From contig NZ_CP047020.1 of the NCBI RefSeq assembly GCF_009796285.1, positions 4,216,001 to 4,280,000 on the forward strand: a stretch of 64,000 bases of DNA. The letters are read 5' to 3'. Below the pieces are notes generated by a model that did no database searches, was not told the origin of the DNA, and worked only from the letters and a program-made list of their open reading frames with translations. Each line of letters starts with the position of its first letter. Positions within the stretch are counted from its first letter, which is position 1. The position numbers and the translations under genes are program-made. The stretch comes from Streptomyces broussonetiae. Its GTDB lineage: Bacteria; Actinomycetota; Actinomycetes; Streptomycetales; Streptomycetaceae. Positions 19,600 to 28,089 of the stretch are shown piece after piece.

Positions 19600-20496
19600 T
19601 CAGTAACCAAAGGCGCGGGCGGTGTTGACGCCCAGGGCCGTCGCCAGCGTGTCCTCGTCGATCCCGCGCACGGCGGCCATCGCGCGGACCGTGACCGGGA
19701 TCAGGTAGGGCGCGTTCGGCCGGCCCCGGTAGGGCGCCGGGGTCAGGAAGGGCGCGTCGGTCTCCACGAGGACCAGTTCCAGCGGGGCGATCGCGAGCGC
19801 GTCCCGCAGGTTCTGGGCGTTCTTGAAGGTGACGTTGCCGGCGAAGGACATGAAATAGCCCTCGCGCGCGCAGATCCCCGCCATCTCGGCATCACCGGAG
19901 TAGCAGTGGAAGACGGTGCGCTCGGGGGCGCCCTCCTCCTTCAGGACGCGCAGGACGTCGGCGTGGGCGTCGCGGTCGTGGATGACCAGCGCCTTGCCGT
20001 GCCGCTTGGCGATCTCGATGTGGGCACGGAAGGACCGCTCCTGGGCCGCCTTGCCCTCGGGGCCGGTGCGGAAGTGGTCCAGGCCCGTCTCGCCGACGCC
20101 CTTCACCTGGGGCAGTCCGGCCAGCCGGTCGATCTCGGCGAGGGCCTCGTCCAGCGCCGCGTCACCGCCCGGCTGCCGGGCACCCTGCCGCGACCAGCCG
20201 TCGGGGTCGCCGTGGACGATGCGCGGGGCCTCGTTGGGATGCAGGGCGACGGTGGCGTGGACGCCGGCGTGCGCGGCCGCGGTCTCGGCGGCCCACCGCG
20301 AGCCCTTGATGTCGCAGCCGACCTGGACGACCGTCGTCACCCCCACCGACGCGGCCTTCGCAAGACCCTCCTCGACCGTGCCCGACTGCATGTCGAGGTG
20401 GGTGTGGGAGTCGGCGACGGGCACGTTGAGGGGCGCCGGAAGCGGCGGCGCGCCGTACTTGTCGTCCTTGGAGCTCTGGCCGGCGTTCGAAGGCAT
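19600..20496 (-). CDS. tatD: TatD-family metal-dependent hydrolase
   Basis: 298 residues. Metal ligands are visible in DSHTHLDM, GETGLDHF, ALVIHDRDAH, FHCYSGD and VETDAPFL. The family has 3'-5' exonuclease or DNase activity on a TIM-barrel fold and two metals. The N-terminal MPSNAGQSSKDDKYG precedes the barrel. It lies upstream of the Rpf gene in the same direction, separated by 122 bases. A close relative is often next to rsmA and metG in bacteria. Confidence 0.9.
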   Translation of the reverse strand: MPSNAGQSSKDDKYGAPPLPAPLNVPVADSHTHLDMQSGTVEEGLAKAASVGVTTVVQVGCDIKGSRWAAETAAAHAGVHATVALHPNEAPRIVHGDPDGWSRQGARQPGGDAALDEALAEIDRLAGLPQVKGVGETGLDHFRTGPEGKAAQERSFRAHIEIAKRHGKALVIHDRDAHADVLRVLKEEGAPERTVFHCYSGDAEMAGICAREGYFMSFAGNVTFKNAQNLRDALAIAPLELVLVETDAPFLTPAPYRGRPNAPYLIPVTVRAMAAVRGIDEDTLATALGVNTARAFGY

Positions 20497-20544
20497 GCCC
20501 CGATCCTACGAAAGGGACATGCCCCCCGGCGGACGGAGCGGTGC

Positions 20545-20955
20545 TCAGCCCGCCTTGCGCTGGAAGGCGTGCAGGAGATCGGACAGATGCCAGTGGTGCG
20601 GCTCCCGGGGCGCCATGGCCACCGCGGGCACCTGCGGCGTCTCGACCGGGCCTGCCTGCGGCACGCTGTGGTGCCGCTGCGCGGCGCCTCGTACCGACGA
20701 GACCTGACCCGCGCGCATGATCCGCACGACATGGCCGTCGCAGTTGTGGCAGCTGGGCTTGCTCAGCGGCGACGGCACGACCCGGCCGTCGGCCACATAC
20801 AGCACGAACTCCTGCCCGCCGGCATCCGTGTGGTGCTCTATCTCGTACGACTGCTCCCAGCCGTGCCCGCAGCGCATGCAGGCGAACGAATACGACTCGT
20901 GAACGACGGCTGTGGCCGTACCCCGGAGGCCGGTCTGCCCTGCGATCTCGCTCAT
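20545..20955 (-). CDS. Small zinc-ribbon-like protein, unknown
   Basis: 136 residues. Two CxxC pairs, FACMRCGHGW and PSCHNCDGH, about 45 residues apart, suggest one zinc ribbon. The C-terminal region is basic and His-rich and ends HHWHLSDLLHAFQRKAG, an apparent conserved tail. The ATG at 20955 has AGAGGAG eight bases upstream, which excludes longer in-frame starts. A strong hairpin lies immediately before the ribosome-binding site. Function is unknown; zinc ribbons of this kind bind nucleic acid or protein. Confidence 0.78.
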   Translation of the reverse strand: MSEIAGQTGLRGTATAVVHESYSFACMRCGHGWEQSYEIEHHTDAGGQEFVLYVADGRVVPSPLSKPSCHNCDGHVVRIMRAGQVSSVRGAAQRHHSVPQAGPVETPQVPAVAMAPREPHHWHLSDLLHAFQRKAG

Positions 20956-20971
20956 GCCAGCTCCTCTGGTC

Positions 20972-21010
20972 CGCTGGTCAGAGGGACGAATGCGTCCCTT
21001 CGACCAGTGG
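20972..21010 (-). promoter_or_regulatory. Long 5'-leader hairpin before the zinc-ribbon gene
   Basis: The outer arms ccgctggtc (20972-20980) and gaccagtgg (21002-21010) pair with one mismatch. Inside them gggacg (20983-20988) pairs with cgtccc (20993-20998) around a 4-base loop. The structure ends about ten bases from the ribosome-binding site at 20960-20966, close enough to influence initiation. It could also be a DNA-level operator. Confidence 0.55.
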
Positions 21011-21162
21011 ACGCTTCCGCCGCCGCGAATGCATCCGGCCTGTCGAGTGTTGGAGGCGATTTGGCGGTTCCTTGCCGAATGACCCCTGTCCGGCCCGACT
21101 TCCCTTTGCCATCGGCGACAGCCTTTTGCTCTCCCATGGCCGATTCGCTCACCCGAGAACAC

Positions 21163-21183
21163 CCCTGCTCAGAGGGGGTTTTA
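21163..21183 (+). terminator. Terminator-like hairpin with plus-strand T-run
   Basis: cccct (21163-21167) pairs with agggg (21174-21178), a loop of six, followed by gtttt. The T-run is on the plus strand although both flanking genes run on the minus strand. In the minus direction it is followed by tgttct and may still end the rsmI transcript weakly. Confidence 0.45.
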
Positions 21184-21314
21184 TGCAGGTCAGGGACAGC
21201 GCCCCGAAAAGGCGTGGGAAATTGCGCGCTCAACCACGGACAGGAAAGAGCCCGCCACGGACGGAAACGTCGACGGCGCGGCCCGAAACCTCAAGCGCGT
21301 GACCCGAAACGGCC

Positions 21315-22163
21315 TCACTCGGCGGAACGCTTGGCGGCAACCACGGCATCGAAAACGACACGCTTGGGCAGTCCCGCCTCCGCGGCCACTGCCGCGATCG
21401 CCTCCTTGCGCCGCTCCCCGGCCTCCTCGCGCACCCGCACCCGCCGCACCAGTTCCTCCGCGTCGAGTTCCTCGGGCCCGGCCTCGGGCGCCCCCTCGAC
21501 CACCACGGTGATCTCCCCGCGCACGCCCTGCGCGGCCCAGCTCGCCAGCTCGCCCAGCGGACCGCGCCGCACCTCCTCGTACGTCTTGGTCAGCTCCCGG
21601 CAGACGGCGGCGCGCCGGTCCGCGCCGAAGACCTCGGCCATGGCGGCGAGGGTGTCGTCGAGGCGGTGCGGGGCCTCGAAGTACACGAGCGTGCGCCGCT
21701 CGTCCGTGACCTCGCGCAGCCGGGACAGCCGCTCGCCCGCCTTGCGCGGCAGGAAGCCCTCGAAGCAGAACCGGTCGACCGGCAGCCCGGACAGGGCGAG
21801 CGCGGTCAGCACGGCGGACGGCCCGGGCACCGCGGTGACGCGGATGTCCTTCTCGACGGCGGCGGCGACCAGCCGGTAGCCGGGGTCGGAGACCGACGGC
21901 ATCCCGGCGTCGGTCACGAGCAGCACGCGCGCGCCGCCGAGCAGCTCCTCGACCAGCTCCGGCGTGCGGGCGGACTCGTTGCCCTCGAAGTACGACACCA
22001 CGCGGCCCCCCGGGGTGACGCCGAGGGCCTGGGTGAGCCGGCGCAGCCGCCGGGTGTCCTCGGCGGCGACCACGTCGGCGCCGGCCAGTTCCTCGGCCAG
22101 CCGGGGCGGGGCGTCCGCGATGTCGCCGATGGGGGTACCTGCAAGGACAAGGGTTCCAGTCAC
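21315..22163 (-). CDS. rsmI: 16S rRNA (cytidine1402-2'-O)-methyltransferase
   Basis: 282 residues, tetrapyrrole-methylase fold. It starts MTGTLVLAGTPIGDIADAPP with the family glycine motif, followed by VVAAEDTRRL, then DAGMPSVSDPG and AVPGPSAVLTALALSGLP. It modifies the ribosomal P-site region of 16S rRNA. The GTG at 22163 is preferred because homologues begin exactly there; an upstream in-frame reading adds 27 unlikely residues. It is divergent from pmt, 133 bases away, an arrangement seen in other Streptomyces. Confidence 0.92.
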   Translation of the reverse strand: MTGTLVLAGTPIGDIADAPPRLAEELAGADVVAAEDTRRLRRLTQALGVTPGGRVVSYFEGNESARTPELVEELLGGARVLLVTDAGMPSVSDPGYRLVAAAVEKDIRVTAVPGPSAVLTALALSGLPVDRFCFEGFLPRKAGERLSRLREVTDERRTLVYFEAPHRLDDTLAAMAEVFGADRRAAVCRELTKTYEEVRRGPLGELASWAAQGVRGEITVVVEGAPEAGPEELDAEELVRRVRVREEAGERRKEAIAAVAAEAGLPKRVVFDAVVAAKRSAE

Positions 22164-22296
22164 GCTCCCATCCTCGCAGGCACCGCCCGCACCCCGGGAC
22201 CCGAGCACGGTGCCCGGACCCCGGGAAAACGGCCGTGATCCCACCGGTACCCCACATGCACGGGACTCGCACAGCGCGGTTCCCTACGATGGCGCG

Positions 22297-24045
22297 GTGA
22301 CCAGTACCGCGTCCTCCATGGACCTCCGGCAGGGCCAGGCACCGCACGACCAGCGGCCGTCGTGGCAGCAGCGGCTGCGCCGATTCGGGTACGTACCGGC
22401 CAAGGACGCGCCGTCGGGCGACGTACGCGACCGTCTGGTGCCCCCGTACGCCGAGCCGAGCCCCCGGCTGTGGCAGGCGCTCGGTGTGCCGCCGGTGCTC
22501 GCCGAGCGGATCCTGCGCTGGTCGGGCTGGGGCGGTCCGCTGCTGGTCACGCTGATGGCGGGCCTGATGCGGTTCTGGAACCTGGGCAGCCCGCGCGCGG
22601 TGATATTCGACGAGACGTACTACGCCAAGGACGCCTGGGCGCTCGTCCACCGCGGTTTCGAGGTGAACTGGGACAAGAACGCCAACGACCTGGTCCTGCA
22701 GACGCACGGGCACCTCGCGATCCCGACGGACGCGGCGTATGTCGTGCACCCGCCGGTCGGCAAGTACATCATCGGGCTGGGCGAGCTGGTCTTCGGGTTC
22801 AACCCGTTCGGCTGGCGGTTCATGACCGCGGTGCTGGGCACGCTCTCCGTGCTGCTGCTGTGCCGGATCGGGCGCCGGCTCTTCCGCTCGACGTTCCTCG
22901 GCTGCCTGGCGGGCACGCTGATGGCACTGGACGGCCTGCAGTTCGTGATGAGCCGGACCTCGCTGCTGGACGGCGTCCTGATGTTCTTCGTGGTGGCCGC
23001 CTTCGGCTGCCTGGTCATCGACCGGGACCGGTCACGGGCGAGACTGGCCGCCGCCCTGCCCGTGGACGCCGACGGCCGGGTCCGCCCGGACGCGCACGTC
23101 GGCGACACCCTCCGCCTGGGCCTGCGCCCCTGGCGCTGGGCGGCCGGACTGATGCTGGGCCTGGCCATCGGCACCAAGTGGAACGGCCTGTACATCCTGG
23201 CCGCTTTCTGTGTGATGGCGGTGCTGTGGGACGTCGGCGCCCGCAGGACGGCCGGTGCCCATCACCCGTATGCCGCAGCTCTCAAGTACGACACCGGCAT
23301 CGCCTTCCTTGCGACGTTTCCGACGGCCGTCGCCGTCTACCTGCTCTCCTGGCTCGGCTGGATCCTCTCCCCGAGCGACGGCACGGGCGGCTACTTCCGC
23401 AACTGGGCGGCCACCGACGGCAGGGGCGGCAGCTGGACCTTCCTGCCGGACTGGCTGCGCAGTCTGTGGCACTACGAGCACGAGGTGTACGAGTTCCACG
23501 TCGGGCTGACGTCCCCGCACACCTACCAGTCCAACCCGTGGAGCTGGATCGTGCTGGGCCGCCCGGTGTCGTACTTCTACGAGTCCCCCAACCCCGGCGT
23601 GGACGGCTGCCCCGCGAACGCGGGCCAGAAGTGCGCCCGGGAGGTGCTCGCGATCGGCACCCCGCTGCTGTGGTGGGCGGCCTGCTTCGCGATCCTCTAC
23701 GTGCTGTGGCGCTGGGCGTTCCGCCGCGACTGGCGGGCCGGCGCGATCGCCTGCGGCATCGCCGCGGGGTACCTGCCCTGGTTCATGTACCAGGAGCGCA
23801 CGATCTTCCTCTTCTACGCGGTCGTCTTCCTGCCGTTCCTGAGCCTGGCGGTGGCGATGATGATCGGCGCGATCATCGGGCCACCCGGCGCCGGCGACAC
23901 CCGCCGGGTCGTCGGCGCGTCGGCGGCGGGCGTGCTGGTGCTGCTGATCGCCTGGAACTTCATCTACTTCTGGCCCCTGTACACGGGCACGGCGATCCCG
24001 ATCGACTCGTGGCGGTCGCGGATGTGGCTGGACACCTGGGTCTGA
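22297..24045 (+). CDS. pmt: Dolichyl-phosphate-mannose:protein mannosyltransferase
   Basis: 582 residues, GT39 family, about 10-11 transmembrane segments. The first luminal loop carries the catalytic acidic pair in IFDETYYAKDAW; YVVHPPVGKYIIGLGE and FVMSRTSLLDGVLMFF are typical family segments. It O-mannosylates proteins exported through Sec, using polyprenyl-phosphate mannose. In S. coelicolor Pmt is the receptor-glycosylation enzyme needed for phage phiC31 infection, and loss raises sensitivity to cell-wall antibiotics. The GTG at 22297 was chosen because the frame upstream runs antisense to rsmI. Two penicillin-binding protein genes follow. Confidence 0.92.
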   Translation: MTSTASSMDLRQGQAPHDQRPSWQQRLRRFGYVPAKDAPSGDVRDRLVPPYAEPSPRLWQALGVPPVLAERILRWSGWGGPLLVTLMAGLMRFWNLGSPRAVIFDETYYAKDAWALVHRGFEVNWDKNANDLVLQTHGHLAIPTDAAYVVHPPVGKYIIGLGELVFGFNPFGWRFMTAVLGTLSVLLLCRIGRRLFRSTFLGCLAGTLMALDGLQFVMSRTSLLDGVLMFFVVAAFGCLVIDRDRSRARLAAALPVDADGRVRPDAHVGDTLRLGLRPWRWAAGLMLGLAIGTKWNGLYILAAFCVMAVLWDVGARRTAGAHHPYAAALKYDTGIAFLATFPTAVAVYLLSWLGWILSPSDGTGGYFRNWAATDGRGGSWTFLPDWLRSLWHYEHEVYEFHVGLTSPHTYQSNPWSWIVLGRPVSYFYESPNPGVDGCPANAGQKCAREVLAIGTPLLWWAACFAILYVLWRWAFRRDWRAGAIACGIAAGYLPWFMYQERTIFLFYAVVFLPFLSLAVAMMIGAIIGPPGAGDTRRVVGASAAGVLVLLIAWNFIYFWPLYTGTAIPIDSWRSRMWLDTWV

Positions 24046-24151
24046 GTCACGGTTTCGACAACAACGGTCACACCGACCTCACAGACGCATACAGTTCCCC
24101 CCGAGCCTTTTGAACACGTTCAACAAGGCGCACGGGGAGGGGGAGCGCGTC

Positions 24152-25780
24152 ATGCGCAAAGGAGTGAAGGGTGCCGTCGTCGGCACCGTGTGCGCGGCCG
24201 TGGTCGGCGGTGCCGGCTATGGCGTCCACAACGTCGCCTCGGCGCTGAGCGGCGACGGTGGAACAGACAGCCACGCGCGCGTGAAGACCGGTCCGCCCAG
24301 CGGCTCCGAGGCGAGCGAGGCCGTCAAGGGCTTCTTCGCCGCCTGGGAGAAGGGTGACGCGGCGACCGCGGCGTCGTACACGAACTACCCGCAGGCGGCG
24401 CGCGAACTGCTGACGGCCTACGGCGGCGACGCGCACATCACGGGGGTGCGCATCACGCCCGGCACGGCGACCGGCACGGCGACCGGCGCGCGCGTGCCTT
24501 TCACGGTCAGGGCGACGGTGTCGTACGACGGGAAGGCCCGGCCGCTGGCGTACCGGAGCACGCTGACCGTCGTACGCGGACAGACCTCGCACCGCGCGCT
24601 CGTCGACTGGCGGCCGTCGGTCGTCCATCCGCAGCTGCGCGAGGGGGACACGCTCACCACCGGAGAGTCGGCGGCCCCGCCGATCGAGGCCGTGGACCGT
24701 GACGGCGTGGTGCTGACGAAGGAGAAGTACCCGTCCCTCGGCCCCGTTCTGGATCAGTTGCGCGAGCGGTACGGCGACAAGGCGGGCGGCACGGCCGGCG
24801 TGGAGCTGGCGATACGTCACGAGGGCAACGACGCGGACACCCCGCTCCTCACCCTCGCCGCGGGCAGGCCGGGCAGGCTGCGCACGACGCTCAGCGCGGG
24901 CGTGCAGGCGGCTGCCGAGGCGGCCGTGCAGACGTACGCGGAGTCCTCCGTGGTGGCGGTCAAGCCGAGCACGGGCGAGATCCTGGCCGTCGCCAACCAC
25001 CGAGCGGACGGCTTCAACGCGGCCTTCCTCGGCACCCTCGCGCCCGGCTCCACGATGAAGATCCTCAGCGCGGCTACCCTCATCGACGCCGGACTCACCA
25101 CGGCGAACGGACCGGCGCCCTGCCCGCCGTCGGCCGTCTGGCAGAGCCAGACCTTCCACAACCTCAAGGACCTCGCGCCGGACGAGAACGCCACCCTGTC
25201 CGAGAGCTTCGCCCGGTCCTGCAACACGGCGTTCGTGAAGTTCGCCGACGAGGTGAAGGTCGACTCCCTCACCCGGGAGGCGCAGGAACGATTCGGGATC
25301 GGCGGTGACTGGAAGGTGGGCGTCCCCTCCTTCGACGGCCGGGTGCCCGCCTCCGGCGGCCCGGACACGGCGGCCAACCTGATCGGCCAGGGCCAGGTCC
25401 AGATGAACCCCCTGGACATGGCCTCCGTGACGGCCACCGCGACGACCGGCACCTTCCGTCAGCCCGTCATCGTGCCGCTCGGCCTGGACGGCCGCGACCC
25501 GGCACGCGCGCGTGGGCTGTCGTCCGGCACGGTCGGGCAACTGCGCGCCATGATGAGCCGCACCGCGCACAACGGCACCGCGGCCGGTGTGATGGCCGGG
25601 CTCGGCGGTGACATCGGCGCCAAGACCGGCTCGGCGGAGGTCGACGGACAGGCGAGGTCCAACAGCTGGTTCACCGCTTACCGCAGTGACGTGGCCGCCG
25701 CCGCGATGACCCAGGACGGCGGGCACGGCATTGACGCGGCCGGGCCGATTGTCGCAAGCGTGCTACGGAATGCCGGCTGA
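24152..25780 (+). CDS. Class B penicillin-binding protein, MecA_N type (paralogue 1)
   Basis: 542 residues. One N-terminal membrane anchor (VKGAVVGTVCAAVVGGAGYG) is followed by an NTF2-like MecA_N domain (about 50-150) and a linker. The transpeptidase carries all three motifs: SxxK in APGSTMK, SxN in SCN, and KTG in GAKTGSAEV. It probably cross-links peptidoglycan outside the membrane. The ATG at 24152 has GGGGAGGGGGAG upstream; an ATG 14 codons earlier lacks a ribosome-binding site. The next gene is a clear paralogue in tandem. MecA_N penicillin-binding proteins can have low beta-lactam affinity, but affinity cannot be read here. Confidence 0.9.
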   Translation: MRKGVKGAVVGTVCAAVVGGAGYGVHNVASALSGDGGTDSHARVKTGPPSGSEASEAVKGFFAAWEKGDAATAASYTNYPQAARELLTAYGGDAHITGVRITPGTATGTATGARVPFTVRATVSYDGKARPLAYRSTLTVVRGQTSHRALVDWRPSVVHPQLREGDTLTTGESAAPPIEAVDRDGVVLTKEKYPSLGPVLDQLRERYGDKAGGTAGVELAIRHEGNDADTPLLTLAAGRPGRLRTTLSAGVQAAAEAAVQTYAESSVVAVKPSTGEILAVANHRADGFNAAFLGTLAPGSTMKILSAATLIDAGLTTANGPAPCPPSAVWQSQTFHNLKDLAPDENATLSESFARSCNTAFVKFADEVKVDSLTREAQERFGIGGDWKVGVPSFDGRVPASGGPDTAANLIGQGQVQMNPLDMASVTATATTGTFRQPVIVPLGLDGRDPARARGLSSGTVGQLRAMMSRTAHNGTAAGVMAGLGGDIGAKTGSAEVDGQARSNSWFTAYRSDVAAAAMTQDGGHGIDAAGPIVASVLRNAG

Positions 25781-25878
25781 CGTCACTCTCAAAGGCAGGG
25801 ACTTTAAGGTGTTTGCCGTCGTTGGGGAGTGTGAAGGGGCGGCGGGGACCCTGGGGAAGGCACGGAGGAACTGAGGCT

Positions 25879-27549
25879 GTGGGCAACAGAAGGCACGTCG
25901 CCGAGCGACGGAAGACGACCAGGCCCGCTGTGGTCGGCGGGATGATCGCCCTTGTCGTCGGCGGCGCAGGATTCGCCGTCTACGCGCTGACCGGCGGCGG
26001 GGCGGCGGCCGACGAGCGCGCGTCGGCCTCGGCCGACCACAAGGCCGTCAAGACCGGCCCGCTCAGCGCCGCCGAGGTCCATACGGCCGCCACCCGCTTC
26101 CTGACGGCCTGGCAGCAGGGCCGGGTCTCCGAGGCGGCCGCCGCCACGGACGACGCCTCGGCCGCGGCCACGCTGCTCAACGGCGTCGCCAAGGACGCCC
26201 ACCTCAAGGGCGTCACGCTCACCCCGAGCACGGCCACGGGCGCGAAGGTGCCGTTCTCCGTCAAGGCGACGGTGTCGGACGGCAAGCTCAGCAAGCCGCT
26301 GGCGTACGGAAGTTCGCTCACGGTGGTGCGGCGCGCGAGCGACGGCAGCCCGCTGGTCGACTGGCACTCCTCCGTCGTCCAGCCTGATCTGCAGGACGGC
26401 GACACCCTCGTCACGGGCGCGTCCGGCACCCCGCCCGTCAAGGCCCTGGACCGCGACGGCGGCGAGCTGACGGCGGCCAAGTACCCCTCGCTCGGCCCGG
26501 TGCTGGACGGGCTGCGGGAGAAGTACGGCAAGACGGCGGGCGGCAGGGCGGGCATCGAGCTGCGTGTGGTGCGCGGCAAGGCGTCGCAGAAGGCCGGGCT
26601 GTCCGACAAGACGCTCGTGACGCTGAGCGAGGGCACGCCGGGCACGGTGAAGACGACGCTGGACCCCGGCCTCGAGGCGGTCGCCGAGCAGCAGGTGAAC
26701 AAGCAGGCGAAGGCGTCGGTGGTGGTGGTGCGGCCCTCCACGGGTGAGATCCTCGCCCTCGCCAACAGCGGGCACGGCTTCAACGTCGCCTTCCAGGGCT
26801 CCCTCGCGCCCGGCTCCACGATGAAGATCGTGACGTCGACGATGCTCTTCGAGAAGAACCTCATCACCCCGGACGCCTCCCACCCCTGCCCCAAGACGTA
26901 CAAGCTCGCCGGCTGGACGTTCCACAACGACGACAACTCCGAGATCAAGAAGGGCACGTTCGAGCAGAGCTTCGGGGCCTCCTGCAACAACGCCTTCATC
27001 GACTTCGCGCCGAAGCTGTCCGACGACGACCTGACGAAGGAGGCCCAGCAGGTCTACGGCCTCGGTATGGACAACTGGGCCATCGGCGTGCCGTCGTTCG
27101 ACGGCTCCGTGCCCGTGCAGAGCGGCGCGCAGATGGGTGCCTCGCTGATCGGGCAGGGCGCGGTGCGCATGAACCCGCTGAACATGGCGTCGGTGGCGGC
27201 GACGGTCGAAGCGGGCTCCTTCCACCAGCCGTACCTGGTGGCCCCGTCGGTGGACAACCGCACGCTGGCGAAGGCTGCGCGCACGATGTCGGCGAAGACC
27301 CAGGCCCAGCTCAAGCAGGTCATGCGGTTCACGGCGGACTACGGCACGGCCGCCAAGGCGATGGCGGGCATGAGCGGGGACTACGGGGCCAAGACCGGTT
27401 CCGCCGAGGTCGACGGGCAGAAGAAGCCCAACGGCTGGTTCACGGCCTACCGGGGCGATCTCGTCGCCGCGGGCGTGGTCCAGGCGGGCGGCCACGGCGG
27501 CGACACGGCCGGTCCGATCGTGGCGACCTTGCTGAAGGCGGGCGGCTGA
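25879..27549 (+). CDS. Class B penicillin-binding protein, MecA_N type (paralogue 2)
   Basis: 556 residues, same layout as the preceding gene: anchor VVGGMIALVVGGAGFAVYAL, MecA_N domain, then transpeptidase with SxxK in APGSTMK, SxN in SCN (GASCNNAF) and GAKTGSAEV. The GTG at 25879 follows GGAGGAA at eight bases. It lies 98 bases after its paralogue and is probably cotranscribed. Its stop TGA abuts the stop of convergent ssgE (TGATCA), leaving no room for a terminator between them. Confidence 0.9.
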   Translation: MGNRRHVAERRKTTRPAVVGGMIALVVGGAGFAVYALTGGGAAADERASASADHKAVKTGPLSAAEVHTAATRFLTAWQQGRVSEAAAATDDASAAATLLNGVAKDAHLKGVTLTPSTATGAKVPFSVKATVSDGKLSKPLAYGSSLTVVRRASDGSPLVDWHSSVVQPDLQDGDTLVTGASGTPPVKALDRDGGELTAAKYPSLGPVLDGLREKYGKTAGGRAGIELRVVRGKASQKAGLSDKTLVTLSEGTPGTVKTTLDPGLEAVAEQQVNKQAKASVVVVRPSTGEILALANSGHGFNVAFQGSLAPGSTMKIVTSTMLFEKNLITPDASHPCPKTYKLAGWTFHNDDNSEIKKGTFEQSFGASCNNAFIDFAPKLSDDDLTKEAQQVYGLGMDNWAIGVPSFDGSVPVQSGAQMGASLIGQGAVRMNPLNMASVAATVEAGSFHQPYLVAPSVDNRTLAKAARTMSAKTQAQLKQVMRFTADYGTAAKAMAGMSGDYGAKTGSAEVDGQKKPNGWFTAYRGDLVAAGVVQAGGHGGDTAGPIVATLLKAGG

Positions 27550-27888
27550 TCAGGTCCGTACAGGCTCGGCGGTGTAGGTGCGGCGCAGGAATCTGAGCAG
27601 TGCCTTCGAGTCGAACTGGACCACCTCGACCCCGCTGTCGGAGTGGAACTCCACCACGGCCTGCACGCGCCCGCACGGCCACACCCGCACATCCCCGCTC
27701 TCGGCCGGTGAGCGCAGTCCCTGCTCCAGCAGCGCGCGCGAGAAGGTCCACTCGTGCGGGCCCGGCAGGCCGATCCGGACCGACCGTGGATCACTGTCGG
27801 GGTCGTACCGCAGGACCACCGGTACGGCCCCCGGGTCCTCCTCGTCCGTGACGATGTGGGCGTTGGCGTACTGCTCGACCACAGACAT
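27550..27888 (-). CDS. ssgE: SsgA-like sporulation and cell-division protein
   Basis: 112 residues. The SALP-family core VVLRYDPDSDPRSVRIGL, WTFSRALLEQGL and SGDVRVWPCG is clear, ending in ALLRFLRRT. SALPs control septum placement and cell-wall events during sporulation. Members usually have about 130-145 residues; this one lacks the last 25 or so. Position beside the pmt/PBP block matches ssgE of S. coelicolor, described as acting in autolytic spore separation. The assignment among paralogues is from context and is less sure than the family. Confidence 0.8.
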   Translation of the reverse strand: MSVVEQYANAHIVTDEEDPGAVPVVLRYDPDSDPRSVRIGLPGPHEWTFSRALLEQGLRSPAESGDVRVWPCGRVQAVVEFHSDSGVEVVQFDSKALLRFLRRTYTAEPVRT

Positions 27889-28052
27889 CGGATCGCCCTC
27901 TCACGCTGAGTCACCTACACGGGAGTCGTTCATCCGCTTTCTCCCGCTTTCTCTCCAATGTGCCATATTTTCCGGTTCACGCTTCTCGGGAGCGGCAGAT
28001 CTCAAGGACTGCTCGCGGATCGACGGCGAACCGCCCCCAGACAGCATGGTTC

Positions 28053-28083
28053 TTGCAAAGGGTTCGCAACAAACCTCTAAAAT
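28053..28083 (+). promoter_or_regulatory. Nur-like box overlapping a leaderless promoter
   Basis: ttgcaa-agggt-tcgcaa at 28053-28069 fits the nickel-regulator Nur consensus tTGCaa-N5-ttGCAA with one change. A TAAAAT -10 hexamer at 28078-28083 ends seven bases before the GTG at 28090, so transcription would start at or near the start codon, and no ribosome-binding site is present. The box overlaps the expected -35 (ttgcaa), so Ni-Nur binding should block RNA polymerase. Binding itself is inferred. Confidence 0.7.
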
Positions 28084-28089
28084 CAAAGA

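Larger units (their letters stand above)
20956..21314. other. Intergenic region with two hairpins
   Basis: 359 bases between rsmI and the zinc-ribbon gene, both on the minus strand. It holds the 5' hairpin of the zinc-ribbon transcript (20972-21010) and a terminator-like hairpin (21163-21183). The rest shows no credible coding sequence. Confidence 0.45.
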
